From the NCBI GenBank assembly GCA_016179995.1, contig JACPCC010000096.1, positions 1-6,010 of the forward strand: DNA of 6,010 nucleotides, read 5' to 3'. A program made the translations under genes and the position numbers. Shown piece after piece: positions 1 to 5,459 of this stretch. Positions within the stretch are counted from its first letter, which is position 1. Each line of letters starts with the position of its first letter. Under the pieces are notes generated by a model, which saw only the letters and a list, made by a program, of their open reading frames with translations, did not search any database and was not told the DNA's origin. The stretch is from Candidatus Woesearchaeota archaeon (GTDB lineage Archaea; Nanobdellota; Nanobdellia; Woesearchaeales; GW2011-AR9).

Positions 1-183
1 AGATATGCCAACGCCGACCCTGTGCTTTTTTAGAAACCCCACTTCCCGTTTCTCAAGCAGGGTAGCATTGGTCTGAAGTCCAAAGAGGAATTGACTGCTG
101 AATTTATCTACTGCCTTAAAAATAATCTCCTTTACCAACAGGGGTTCACTTGCATGAAATACAATTACTGGTTTTCGCTCTGA
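1..183 (-). pseudogene. Radical SAM enzyme fragment (5' truncated, runs off window edge)
   Basis: The minus strand is open from about 183 to the window edge, giving 61 residues that resemble the core of radical SAM/SPASM enzymes of the sulfatase-maturase type. The visible match is a strand followed by HASEPLLVKE, which corresponds to the family's GGEPLL segment. About 20 residues later comes FGLQTNATLLEK, which corresponds to the QTNGTLL strand. The fragment ends in VGVGIS, where the family usually continues into SLDG. Such enzymes cleave S-adenosylmethionine using a [4Fe-4S] cluster held by a CxxxCxxC motif. That motif should lie some 40-60 residues upstream, but the sequence there is HEPN-like and contains no such motif. 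No in-frame ATG exists in the fragment. I infer a 5'-truncated remnant joined to the HEPN gene. The rest lies outside the window, so the state of its 3' part is unknown. The subfamily is not identified. Confidence 0.6.
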
Positions 184-264
184 ATTCCTGAAGTATCTTA
201 GACCATTAATAAATGAGATCTCATTATTTAAAAAATCATGCTTTTCAAGAAAAGAAATTTCTGC
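184..264 (-). pseudogene. HEPN-domain remnant downstream of the in-frame stop
   Basis: Immediately after the TAA that ends the 86-residue HEPN gene, the same frame continues AEISFLEKHDF and then ISFINGLRYFRN. This is what I would expect as the continuation of an archaeal HEPN domain, whose fold needs a further helix and a FRN-type segment. In relatives as I recall them, the residue at the stop is glutamate within an AHEAE-like stretch. A single GAA to TAA change would explain the interruption. The HEPN likeness stops at about 184, where the radical SAM likeness begins. Seen: one uninterrupted frame except for one TAA. Inferred: this is the broken 3' half of the neighbouring HEPN gene. Confidence 0.6.
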
Positions 265-525
265 TTAGTGTGCAAATTGCACGTTAGAACAATATCCCGT
301 TAAGAGAAGCTTGGCACGAATTAACTCCATAATTATATCGTAACAATCTTTAATGATCGAATTAGCATTATCTTCATCTACCCCCATAACCTCAACACGC
401 TTGCATAAACCTTTAAAGGCTTTTTCTGCCTCATTAATTAAGAATTCAGCCCTAGGTTTATTCACAGAACATTTTCTAATTATTCCTGCTTGAACGAATT
501 CCTCAAAGCTTTTAGTCAAATTCAT
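265..525 (-). CDS. HEPN-domain protein, truncated by in-frame TAA (toxin-like partner of MNT)
   Basis: This encodes 86 residues, all helical in character, ending LLLTGYCSNVQFAH before a TAA. The IRAKLLLTGY segment and the placement next to an MNT nucleotidyltransferase fit the archaeal HEPN family. Members are usually around 150 residues and act as RNase-type toxins, or as targets of AMP transfer by the MNT partner. The ATG at 525 overlaps the TGA of the upstream MNT gene as ATGA, which implies translational coupling and one transcript. The protein stops before the region where the family carries its C-terminal helix and RN-containing motif. It is therefore probably non-functional unless the stop is read through or is a sequence error. 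HEPN-like sequence continues in frame after the stop. HEPN assignment is from pattern recognition without a search. Confidence 0.65.
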   Translation of the reverse strand: MNLTKSFEEFVQAGIIRKCSVNKPRAEFLINEAEKAFKGLCKRVEVMGVDEDNANSIIKDCYDIIMELIRAKLLLTGYCSNVQFAH

Positions 526-1082
526 AAATTGATATCTCCACTTAACATTATGCCCCCCAGTATATTATCTTTTAGGTTTTTGTGGATATTGGACCAGGAT
601 TTATAAAAGTTAATAGAAATGATTCTCTCTAATTTTTTCTCAAAAAACTCAAGGTCTACTTTTTTTCCATTCATACCAATTATAGCTATATCTATATCCG
701 AATTGCGTTCATCTTTCTTTCCAAAATGAACATCTTCTCCTAAAGAATAACTTCCAAACAGAATAATGGTACATCCAGGAAACTCATTATATAAAAAGTC
801 AAATAAACCTGATTCGTAAACTTTCTTTAAGTTTTCGACTCTTTTTAGTCGGATAGCTTTAGGATTATCTCTGTTAAACGAAATAAGGTTAATTGTTTTC
901 ATTTTTTCAAGAGAAACTAGTCCTATTTCATTCAATTTCTTGATGGAGTTGCCAACAGCAGTAGGAGATACTTTCAGTAATATGGCAATCTCGCGCTGAC
1001 TTAATTTTTCAGCAGATTTTGAACATAATAACGAAAAGATTTCAACTTGAAGCGTTGTCCATTTTAGTTTATATAAGTCCAT
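522..1082 (-). CDS. MNT-type nucleotidyltransferase with N-terminal winged helix (antitoxin-like)
   Basis: This 186-residue protein has a winged helix-turn-helix at about residues 12-62 (SQREIAILLKVSPTAVGNSI). A minimal nucleotidyltransferase domain follows from about 103, with the signature LFGSYSLGE (G110, S111) and SDIDIAIIG (D129, D131). D143 in KVDLEFF is a candidate third acidic residue. In characterised HEPN-MNT modules the MNT protein adenylylates and silences the HEPN toxin. Here the same is only inferred. The start at 1082 is chosen because a TATA box lies about 25-30 bp upstream and because an upstream in-frame extension (to 1175) would run across that promoter and shows no domain. 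The stop overlaps the HEPN start by ATGA. About six extra residues lie between the GS and DxD motifs. The winged helix plus a palindrome over its own promoter suggests autoregulation. The gene appears intact although its partner is broken. Confidence 0.8.
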   Translation of the reverse strand: MDLYKLKWTTLQVEIFSLLCSKSAEKLSQREIAILLKVSPTAVGNSIKKLNEIGLVSLEKMKTINLISFNRDNPKAIRLKRVENLKKVYESGLFDFLYNEFPGCTIILFGSYSLGEDVHFGKKDERNSDIDIAIIGMNGKKVDLEFFEKKLERIISINFYKSWSNIHKNLKDNILGGIMLSGDINL

Positions 1083-1107
1083 TTTAATGGATATACCTAA
1101 ACTTAAG

Positions 1108-1115
1108 TATATATA
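1108..1115 (-). promoter_or_regulatory. TATA box of the MNT-HEPN operon, within a 14-bp palindrome
   Basis: On the minus strand CCGAAAAGTATATATAC reads as a purine-rich BRE-like element (GAAAAG) followed by the TATA box TATATATA. Its centre is about 29 bp upstream of the MNT ATG at 1082, so transcription should begin at or within a few bases of the start codon, giving a leaderless or nearly leaderless mRNA. The box lies in the perfect palindrome AAGTATATATACTT (1105-1118), which could be an operator for the MNT winged helix. Confidence 0.55.
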
Positions 1116-1183
1116 CTTTTCGGTGCAATTGAAAAACCTAGACTTAACTTGTAGAAGAAAAGAACAACTCGCCACCGCAACCC

Positions 1184-1191
1184 TTATAAAT
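1184..1191 (+). promoter_or_regulatory. TATA box of top6B
   Basis: TTATAAAT is a good archaeal TATA element. Its centre lies about 25 bp upstream of the ATG at 1213, the spacing expected between TATA box and transcription start in archaea. This predicts a leaderless transcript starting at the start codon, and it is the main reason for choosing 1213. No clear purine-rich BRE is seen directly upstream. Confidence 0.6.
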
Positions 1192-1212
1192 AGTTTATTT
1201 TCTCACCCTCCC

Positions 1213-2838
1213 ATGGCCCAAGTTAGCGCAGAAGAACTAGCAAAGAAGCAGCGAGAGATTAGTATTTCCGAGTTCTTTGAGAAGAATCGCCATCTATTGG
1301 GCTTTGACAATCCTCGTAAAGCTCTCTTAATCGCCGTTAAAGAAGCCGTAGATAACTCTTTAGATGCCTGTGAAGAAGCACATATTCTGCCAGAGATAAG
1401 CGTAGAACTAGTCAAACTCAGCGAAACACGCTTTCGTATGATTGTAGAAGACAATGGTCCGGGAATTGTAAAAGCACAAATTCCAAAAATCTTTGCTAAA
1501 CTTCTTTATGGTTCAAAATTTCATAAATTAGCGCAAAGCCGCGGACAGCAAGGCATCGGAATTTCTGCTACTCTACTCTATGGTCAATTAACTACCGGCA
1601 GACCTGCAAATGTTATCTCCAAAACCGGACCAAATAAACCAGCCCATAATTTCAAACTAAAAATTAACACCCAAACAAACAATCCCGATATTATTGAAGA
1701 AAAAGAAATCACTTGGGAAAAAGAGCGTGGCACAAGAATAGAGATAGACATGGAAGGCAGTTACATCAAAGGCCGGCAATCTGTCGACGAATACCTAAAA
1801 GAAACAGCCATTATCAACCCGCATGCCACATTTATTTATACAAATCCAGACGCACAACAAATACTATACTCACGAGCCACTGACAAATTACCGCCAGAAT
1901 CTAAAGAAATCCAACCCCACCCCTATGGAGTAGAGTTAGGTCGATTAATAAGAATGTTGGAGCAGACAGAGTGTAGAACCTTACAGCAATTTTTGACTAC
2001 AGAGTTTAGCCGTGTCGGTCCAGGAACAGCTAAAGAAATTTGTGAAAATTCTAAACTCCTACCAAACGTGAAACCACATGAACTTAACCGTGAGATGGCT
2101 GAACAATTATTTCAGGGCATGCAAAACACTAAGATTATGGCTCCGCCCACCGACTGCTTGAGCCCCATCGGCGAAGAATTAATGGAAAAAAGTCTGAAAA
2201 AAGAAATTAATGCCGAATTTTATTGCACAATTTCTCGACCAGTATTTGTTTATCGTGGCAACCCTTTCTTGATAGAAGTAGGCATTGCTTATGGTGGAGA
2301 TCAGCCTAAAGAAGAATTAGCCACATTATTACGTTTTGCTAACCGCGTGCCTTTATTATACCAGCAAGGCGCCTGCGCTTTCACTAAATCTGTTATAGGC
2401 ACTAACTGGAAAGCGTATGGATTACAACAAAGTACAGGTAACATACCGCTCGGCCCTTTGACTATACTTTTACACATCGCTTCCGTCTGGGTTCCTTTTA
2501 CTTCAGAATCGAAAGAAGCTTTAACCCATTATCCTGATATTATCAAAGAAATTAAATTGGCACTGCAAGAAGCAGGAAGAAAACTTCAAGCTTATGTACA
2601 TAAAAAAGTTCGAGTGCAAGGACAGTTAGAACGTGCCAATTTATTCGAGCGTTATATCCCAGAAGTTGCTGATGCACTAGCTCGTTTAACTGGTGATAAT
2701 AAAGAACATTTAATTAAGAAACTGCAGGAGATGATTAAAAAAGAACATATCCAACAAGCCATCATGCAGATGGAATCGCTCAAAGGCGAAGTAGAAGAAG
2801 AAACAAAGCTGGCAGAAAAGAACGAAGACGATGATTAA
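1213..2838 (+). CDS. top6B: DNA topoisomerase VI subunit B (ATPase subunit)
   Basis: This 541-residue protein is close to the usual length of about 530. Topo VI is an A2B2 type IIB topoisomerase that passes one DNA duplex through another, removing supercoils and separating linked chromosomes. Subunit B binds ATP and drives the gate. The GHKL ATPase fold spans about 20-225. It shows the N-box EAVDNSLDA (E44, N48, D51), the G1 box EDNGPGI (D80, G82, G84) and the G2 box RGQQGIG (G111, G114, G116). An H2TH domain follows (about 228-305, including RVGPGTAKEICENSKL), then the transducer domain (about 305-470). The transducer carries the NWKAYGL segment, whose K400 should be the lysine that contacts the ATP gamma-phosphate. 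The C-terminus is helical and ends in an acidic tail. The start at 1213 fits the TATA box and the family's N-terminus; an open frame from 1087 adds only unrelated residues. It is followed 78 bp later by top6A, the usual archaeal order. Confidence 0.97.
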   Translation: MAQVSAEELAKKQREISISEFFEKNRHLLGFDNPRKALLIAVKEAVDNSLDACEEAHILPEISVELVKLSETRFRMIVEDNGPGIVKAQIPKIFAKLLYGSKFHKLAQSRGQQGIGISATLLYGQLTTGRPANVISKTGPNKPAHNFKLKINTQTNNPDIIEEKEITWEKERGTRIEIDMEGSYIKGRQSVDEYLKETAIINPHATFIYTNPDAQQILYSRATDKLPPESKEIQPHPYGVELGRLIRMLEQTECRTLQQFLTTEFSRVGPGTAKEICENSKLLPNVKPHELNREMAEQLFQGMQNTKIMAPPTDCLSPIGEELMEKSLKKEINAEFYCTISRPVFVYRGNPFLIEVGIAYGGDQPKEELATLLRFANRVPLLYQQGACAFTKSVIGTNWKAYGLQQSTGNIPLGPLTILLHIASVWVPFTSESKEALTHYPDIIKEIKLALQEAGRKLQAYVHKKVRVQGQLERANLFERYIPEVADALARLTGDNKEHLIKKLQEMIKKEHIQQAIMQMESLKGEVEEETKLAEKNEDDD

Positions 2839-2916
2839 AAATAAGTACCAATCATTAAAATTAGCAGACCAAATAACTAGTAAATAATCAATTAAAAACA
2901 AATTGAAATATATACC
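2839..2916 (+). other. Short top6B-top6A spacer
   Basis: This is an AT-rich 78-bp spacer. It has no Shine-Dalgarno sequence before the top6A ATG. An ATATATA at 2908-2914 is only a few bases from the ATG, too near to act as its TATA box, and I see no other clear promoter. Co-transcription of the two subunits from the 1184 promoter is the simplest reading. Confidence 0.4.
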
Positions 2917-4101
2917 ATGAGCAAAAAAACAGACGATACCAACCACAAAGAAAAGAAAACTACACCGCAAACTACTTTAGGTTCTGCTGTCACACAAAAT
3001 ACTTACTCTCACAAAAAAGCAGGTGAACCCACACCTAAAGAGAAACTGTTAGAATTAGGAAATAGTTTAGTAAATGACATCAATAAAGGACAAAATCCTA
3101 AGATAGAACTATCAGTGAGAGGTTTAAGCAACGTAGTATATGACAAAGAAACTAAAACCCTGGGTTTAGGCGAAAAAACAGCTCAACGCTTCTTTTTTAA
3201 CGTCGCTCACGCTAAAAAATTTCTACAAACTATTGAAGTTGCTTCCATCTGCAAAAGCTTGATTGATGTAAAGAAACATGCCAGCCTGCGGGACGTTTTT
3301 TACATGGCTAAAAGAACCATTCCTAATACTAAAATAAACTTAGTTGATGACCAAAAAGAATCAGATAAAGCTATTGAAGATTTAGAACTAATCACTAGTT
3401 TCTCTAGAGAAAATTTACAGGTTAACGCCAACAAAATGGGTTCCGTGGCTGGTAAAGTGGTTATTGAAGATTCAGGTGACACTATCGACTGGTCTAAGCT
3501 AGGTTCTGGCGGTTGGAGTATCCCCAGCAATATAGAACATATCACATTCAAAAAAGTAGAAGCTAAATATGTTATGTATATGGAAAAAGCTGCCGTTTGG
3601 GAAAGACTGCATGAAGACCGTTTCTGGGCCAAAGAAAATTGCATAATCATGTCCTCACAAGGACAAACAACAAGAGGAATTAGAAGACTATTACAAAGAC
3701 TTTGTAACGAACATAACTTGCCAATTTTTGTTTTAACAGATGGAGATATTTACGGATTTTACATTTATAGTGTTATTAAATATGGTTCTATCAGCTTAGC
3801 CCATATGGCTAGCGAAATGGCCATTCCATCTGTAAAATTTTTAGGCGTCACCATGGATGATATCGTCAAATACGACTTAAAACGCCACTTTATCAAATTA
3901 ACCGACCAAGATAGATCCAGAATTAAACAAATGCAGAATTACGAATGGTTCCTTAAGAATAAAGATTGGCAGCGTCAATTCAAGATGATGAAAGAATTCG
4001 ATGCAAAAGTAGAGATTCAGTCCCTTTCTTCCCACGGTATCAGCTTCATTTCCGAGAAATACCTGCCAGAAAAAATAAAGAATAAAGATTGGATAGAGTA
4101 A
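2917..4101 (+). CDS. top6A: DNA topoisomerase VI subunit A (Spo11-like DNA-cleaving subunit)
   Basis: This 394-residue protein is near the family length of about 370-390. Subunit A cuts both DNA strands through a tyrosine and is the archaeal relative of the meiotic protein Spo11. Residues 1-40 are a polar, Lys/Thr-rich tail that looks disordered. The winged-helix (5Y-CAP) domain follows. It contains SLRDVFYMAKR, where Y129 matches the catalytic tyrosine, the second aromatic of the RDxYY-like motif. The Toprim domain carries the metal-binding glutamate E223 (YMEKAAVWERL) and the pair D275/D277 in LTDGDIYGFYIY, followed by KYGSISLAH. The C-terminus EIQSLSSHGISF...YLPEKI is typical of the family. 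One oddity is isoleucine after DGD, where most relatives I know have proline. The gene lies 78 bp after top6B and both subunits needed for the A2B2 enzyme are present and complete. Confidence 0.96.
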   Translation: MSKKTDDTNHKEKKTTPQTTLGSAVTQNTYSHKKAGEPTPKEKLLELGNSLVNDINKGQNPKIELSVRGLSNVVYDKETKTLGLGEKTAQRFFFNVAHAKKFLQTIEVASICKSLIDVKKHASLRDVFYMAKRTIPNTKINLVDDQKESDKAIEDLELITSFSRENLQVNANKMGSVAGKVVIEDSGDTIDWSKLGSGGWSIPSNIEHITFKKVEAKYVMYMEKAAVWERLHEDRFWAKENCIIMSSQGQTTRGIRRLLQRLCNEHNLPIFVLTDGDIYGFYIYSVIKYGSISLAHMASEMAIPSVKFLGVTMDDIVKYDLKRHFIKLTDQDRSRIKQMQNYEWFLKNKDWQRQFKMMKEFDAKVEIQSLSSHGISFISEKYLPEKIKNKDWIE

Positions 4102-4119
4102 GCTAATTGTAAGCTAATT
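4098..4119. repeat. Perfect 2 x 11-bp tandem repeat over the top6A stop
   Basis: The unit GTAAGCTAATT occurs twice in direct contact (4098-4108 and 4109-4119). The first copy contains the top6A stop codon TAA at 4099-4101. It looks like a small slippage duplication. A further AT-rich inverted pair (AATTAAT-T-ATTAATT, 4116-4130) follows directly. Confidence 0.75.
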
Positions 4120-4285
4120 AATTATTAATTCTTTTAACCAGCCCCAAATTTCTAAATACAATTCCCCACCACAGATATGTTTAAATATTACTTTTGTCTT
4201 GAGCTCGCTGAAAAAGAAAGTACCCAGTTTAGGAATGGTTAAACAGTAGTTAAATTGCCAATATAAAAAAGAAATAGGTGAAATG
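4102..4285 (+). promoter_or_regulatory. Intergenic region with possible promoters of the small zinc-ribbon gene
   Basis: No gene is supported in these 184 bp. Two TATA-like elements are visible: TTTAAATA at about 4180-4187, which would give a leader of roughly 75-80 nt, and ATATAAAA at 4261-4268. The second is so close to the start codon that the transcript would lack the Shine-Dalgarno sequence at 4276-4281. The upstream element therefore fits better with the presence of that site. Neither is certain. Confidence 0.35.
4276..4281 (+). promoter_or_regulatory. Shine-Dalgarno site of the small zinc-ribbon gene
   Basis: AGGTGA matches the complement of the archaeal 16S rRNA 3' end. Two adjacent ATG codons follow, at 4283 and 4286. 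The spacing is 1 nt to the first and 4 nt to the second, so the second is the more likely start. Confidence 0.55.
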
Positions 4286-4489
4286 ATGGATTTTCATAAA
4301 ACGAAAGCCTGTCAGAGCTGTACTATAGCTGTGCCTTTGGAGAAAGTGCATCTCTATCCCTTGACGCAAAGTAGCGGCCAAATCAGCTGCAAATACCGCT
4401 TCCGCATCGATGAAAATAAAGTTAACACCTCCAAAAACCCATCCTGCCCTTACTGCGGAAAAGACGATTATTTGAGCTGCGTAAGATAA
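4286..4489 (+). CDS. Small zinc-ribbon protein, shortened paralogue of the 5460-5834 gene
   Basis: This encodes 67 residues (68 if the adjacent ATG at 4283 is used). I do not recognise a named family. In numbering from 4286, cysteines lie at C9/C12 (CQSC), C35, C54/C57 (CPYCGKDD) and C65. The N-terminus C-x2-C-x3-VP and the C-terminus CKYRFRID...CPYCGKDD both align without gaps to the ends of the 124-residue protein at 5460-5834. The central part of that protein, about 57 residues with one cysteine pair and a basic linker, is missing. The first cysteine of the C-terminal ribbon is also gone: the equivalent of C-x2-C reads QISC. A single zinc ion could still be held by CQSC and CPYC. It probably binds nucleic acid or a protein partner, but the sequence does not show which. 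TAA and TGA stops follow in succession. Confidence 0.75.
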   Translation: MDFHKTKACQSCTIAVPLEKVHLYPLTQSSGQISCKYRFRIDENKVNTSKNPSCPYCGKDDYLSCVR

Positions 4490-4564
4490 TGATGATTAAA
4501 ATTTACATTATCATAAAAATGATAGAAAGTAGACAATACAAGATAACAAATATTTACTCTAACT

Positions 4565-5338
4565 ATGCTTTACATCCATAAATTAAACCAGCTGCATCAC
4601 AAAACTGCAGATATAGAAAGCGTTTACTTAATTAGAGAACTTAAACAGAAAACGCCTTATCCCATACAAGCACAGCTGCTTCACAATTATATCTCAAACT
4701 ATTTTGTCTCGCCGAGTGACCGTCAAAGCATCTTAAGCGCAGTAGAAATGCTGCCTAAAGTAATAGAAAAGATAGAAGAAATTTCTGCACGGCAAGACGA
4801 ATTGTATGAAGCAGCCAATTTACACCGTTCGCTTCAATTGATTAGAGACCTTCCTTTAGCCCTGTTAAATAATCTACAATATATGGACGAACTAGCAGCC
4901 TGGCAGCAAAATCTTGCGCTCCAAGCTACTCAAACCCTTAACTCCATCCCTCGCCTGTACACTTCTGAAGAAAAAGCTTCTTGTAACGAAAAGCTTAATC
5001 AAATATTCCAAAAAATTCTGCGTCATAGTGAATTTTTCTTTAATCCCCAGGGAATTATTCATGAAGGGCCTTTGGCAGATATACAAGGCCTGAGCGAAAG
5101 CCTGCAGCGAGGATACTTATTTCATGTAACTTTAGAAGAAGAATTAAAAAAATTGAGTTTTGAACAAATTAAACTTAGAATTCCCACTAATAATTTATCA
5201 GAAGCACTGCAGTTAGAAGAGAATGTAAACATCATTAAAAGAGGAGTAGAAAGCGCTTATCAAAACAATATGCGTACTGTAAATTTAGCTCTAATACTCT
5301 ACTCCTATGTCAAATGGCTAATGAGCGGCTCAATTTAA
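4565..5338 (+). CDS. Hypothetical helical protein, 257 residues
   Basis: I do not recognise this protein. It is predicted to be almost entirely alpha-helical and rich in Leu, Glu, Gln and Asn. A charged stretch at roughly residues 60-85 (KVIEKIEEISARQDELYEA) could form a short coiled coil. There is one cysteine, no zinc motif, no nucleotide-binding loop and no signal peptide. The last 20 residues include a hydrophobic run, NLALILYSYVKWLM (about 240-253), which may be a buried helix or a short membrane-associating tail. The ATG at 4565 has no Shine-Dalgarno sequence and no well-placed TATA box. The gene lies 75 bp after the small zinc-ribbon gene and 121 bp before its longer paralogue on the same strand, so a shared transcript is possible. 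Two TAA stops end the frame. Codon use resembles its neighbours, which supports a real gene. Confidence 0.75.
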   Translation: MLYIHKLNQLHHKTADIESVYLIRELKQKTPYPIQAQLLHNYISNYFVSPSDRQSILSAVEMLPKVIEKIEEISARQDELYEAANLHRSLQLIRDLPLALLNNLQYMDELAAWQQNLALQATQTLNSIPRLYTSEEKASCNEKLNQIFQKILRHSEFFFNPQGIIHEGPLADIQGLSESLQRGYLFHVTLEEELKKLSFEQIKLRIPTNNLSEALQLEENVNIIKRGVESAYQNNMRTVNLALILYSYVKWLMSGSI

Positions 5339-5392
5339 TAAAAAAAAATAGTAACAGAAAGAGATAACTTACCCAAAACAAAAAAAAAGAAT

Positions 5393-5414
5393 ATGATTGC
5401 TCAATGATTGCTCA
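5393..5414. repeat. Perfect 2 x 11-bp tandem repeat
   Basis: ATGATTGCTCA occurs twice in direct contact (5393-5403 and 5404-5414) in the spacer before the 124-residue zinc-ribbon gene. It has the same unit length as the repeat at 4098-4119 but an unrelated sequence. A TTG-initiated open frame passes through it (from 5397) but has no supporting start signal. Confidence 0.75.
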
Positions 5415-5443
5415 ACTTTAAACAGTTTTAAAAACATACTACT

Positions 5444-5450
5444 AGAGGTG
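5444..5450 (+). promoter_or_regulatory. Shine-Dalgarno site of the long zinc-ribbon gene
   Basis: AGAGGTG is a strong ribosome-binding site. It is followed by 9 nt and then the ATG at 5460. The next ATG (5466) would be 15 nt away, and the upstream TTG frame start at 5397 has no such site, so 5460 is chosen. Confidence 0.65.
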
Positions 5451-5459
5451 GAAAATACA

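Larger units (their letters stand above)
1083..1212. promoter_or_regulatory. Divergent intergenic promoter region (MNT / top6B)
   Basis: These 130 bp separate the divergent MNT and top6B start codons. They hold one TATA box for each direction, described separately. An open frame extends top6B upstream to an ATG at 1087, but those 42 residues resemble nothing in the family and would cover both promoters, so I treat the stretch as non-coding. Confidence 0.65.

Noticed and set aside
1083..1175. N-terminal extension of the MNT protein on the minus strand to 1175
   Set aside because: It would cross the minus-strand TATA box and its palindrome, and the added residues show no domain; the winged helix begins soon after the start at 1082.
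1087..1212. N-terminal extension of top6B from an upstream ATG
   Set aside because: The 42 residues are unlike Topo VI B N-termini, the stretch contains both divergent promoters, and the TATA box spacing supports 1213.
2908..2914. ATATATA as a TATA box for top6A
   Set aside because: It lies only a few bases before the ATG, so a transcript from it would start inside the gene.
2710..2970. Minus-strand open frames opposite top6B, top6A and the zinc-ribbon gene (also 1203-1454, 3300-3650, 4892-5086, 5369-5741)
   Set aside because: They lie opposite well-supported genes and show Phe/Leu- or Ser-rich composition typical of antisense shadows, with no start signals.
4116..4130. Inverted repeat AATTAAT-T-ATTAATT after top6A
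   Set aside because: The one-base spacer cannot form a hairpin loop, and the sequence is low-complexity A/T; as an operator it would have no evident regulator.
4177..4242. 21-residue open frame between top6A and the small zinc-ribbon gene
   Set aside because: It has no Shine-Dalgarno site or well-placed TATA box and is no longer than expected by chance.
4509..4524. Hairpin TATCAT-AAAA-ATGATA after the small zinc-ribbon gene
   Set aside because: A six-pair, AT-rich stem is weak and common in such DNA, no T-tract follows it, and archaeal termination does not need a hairpin.
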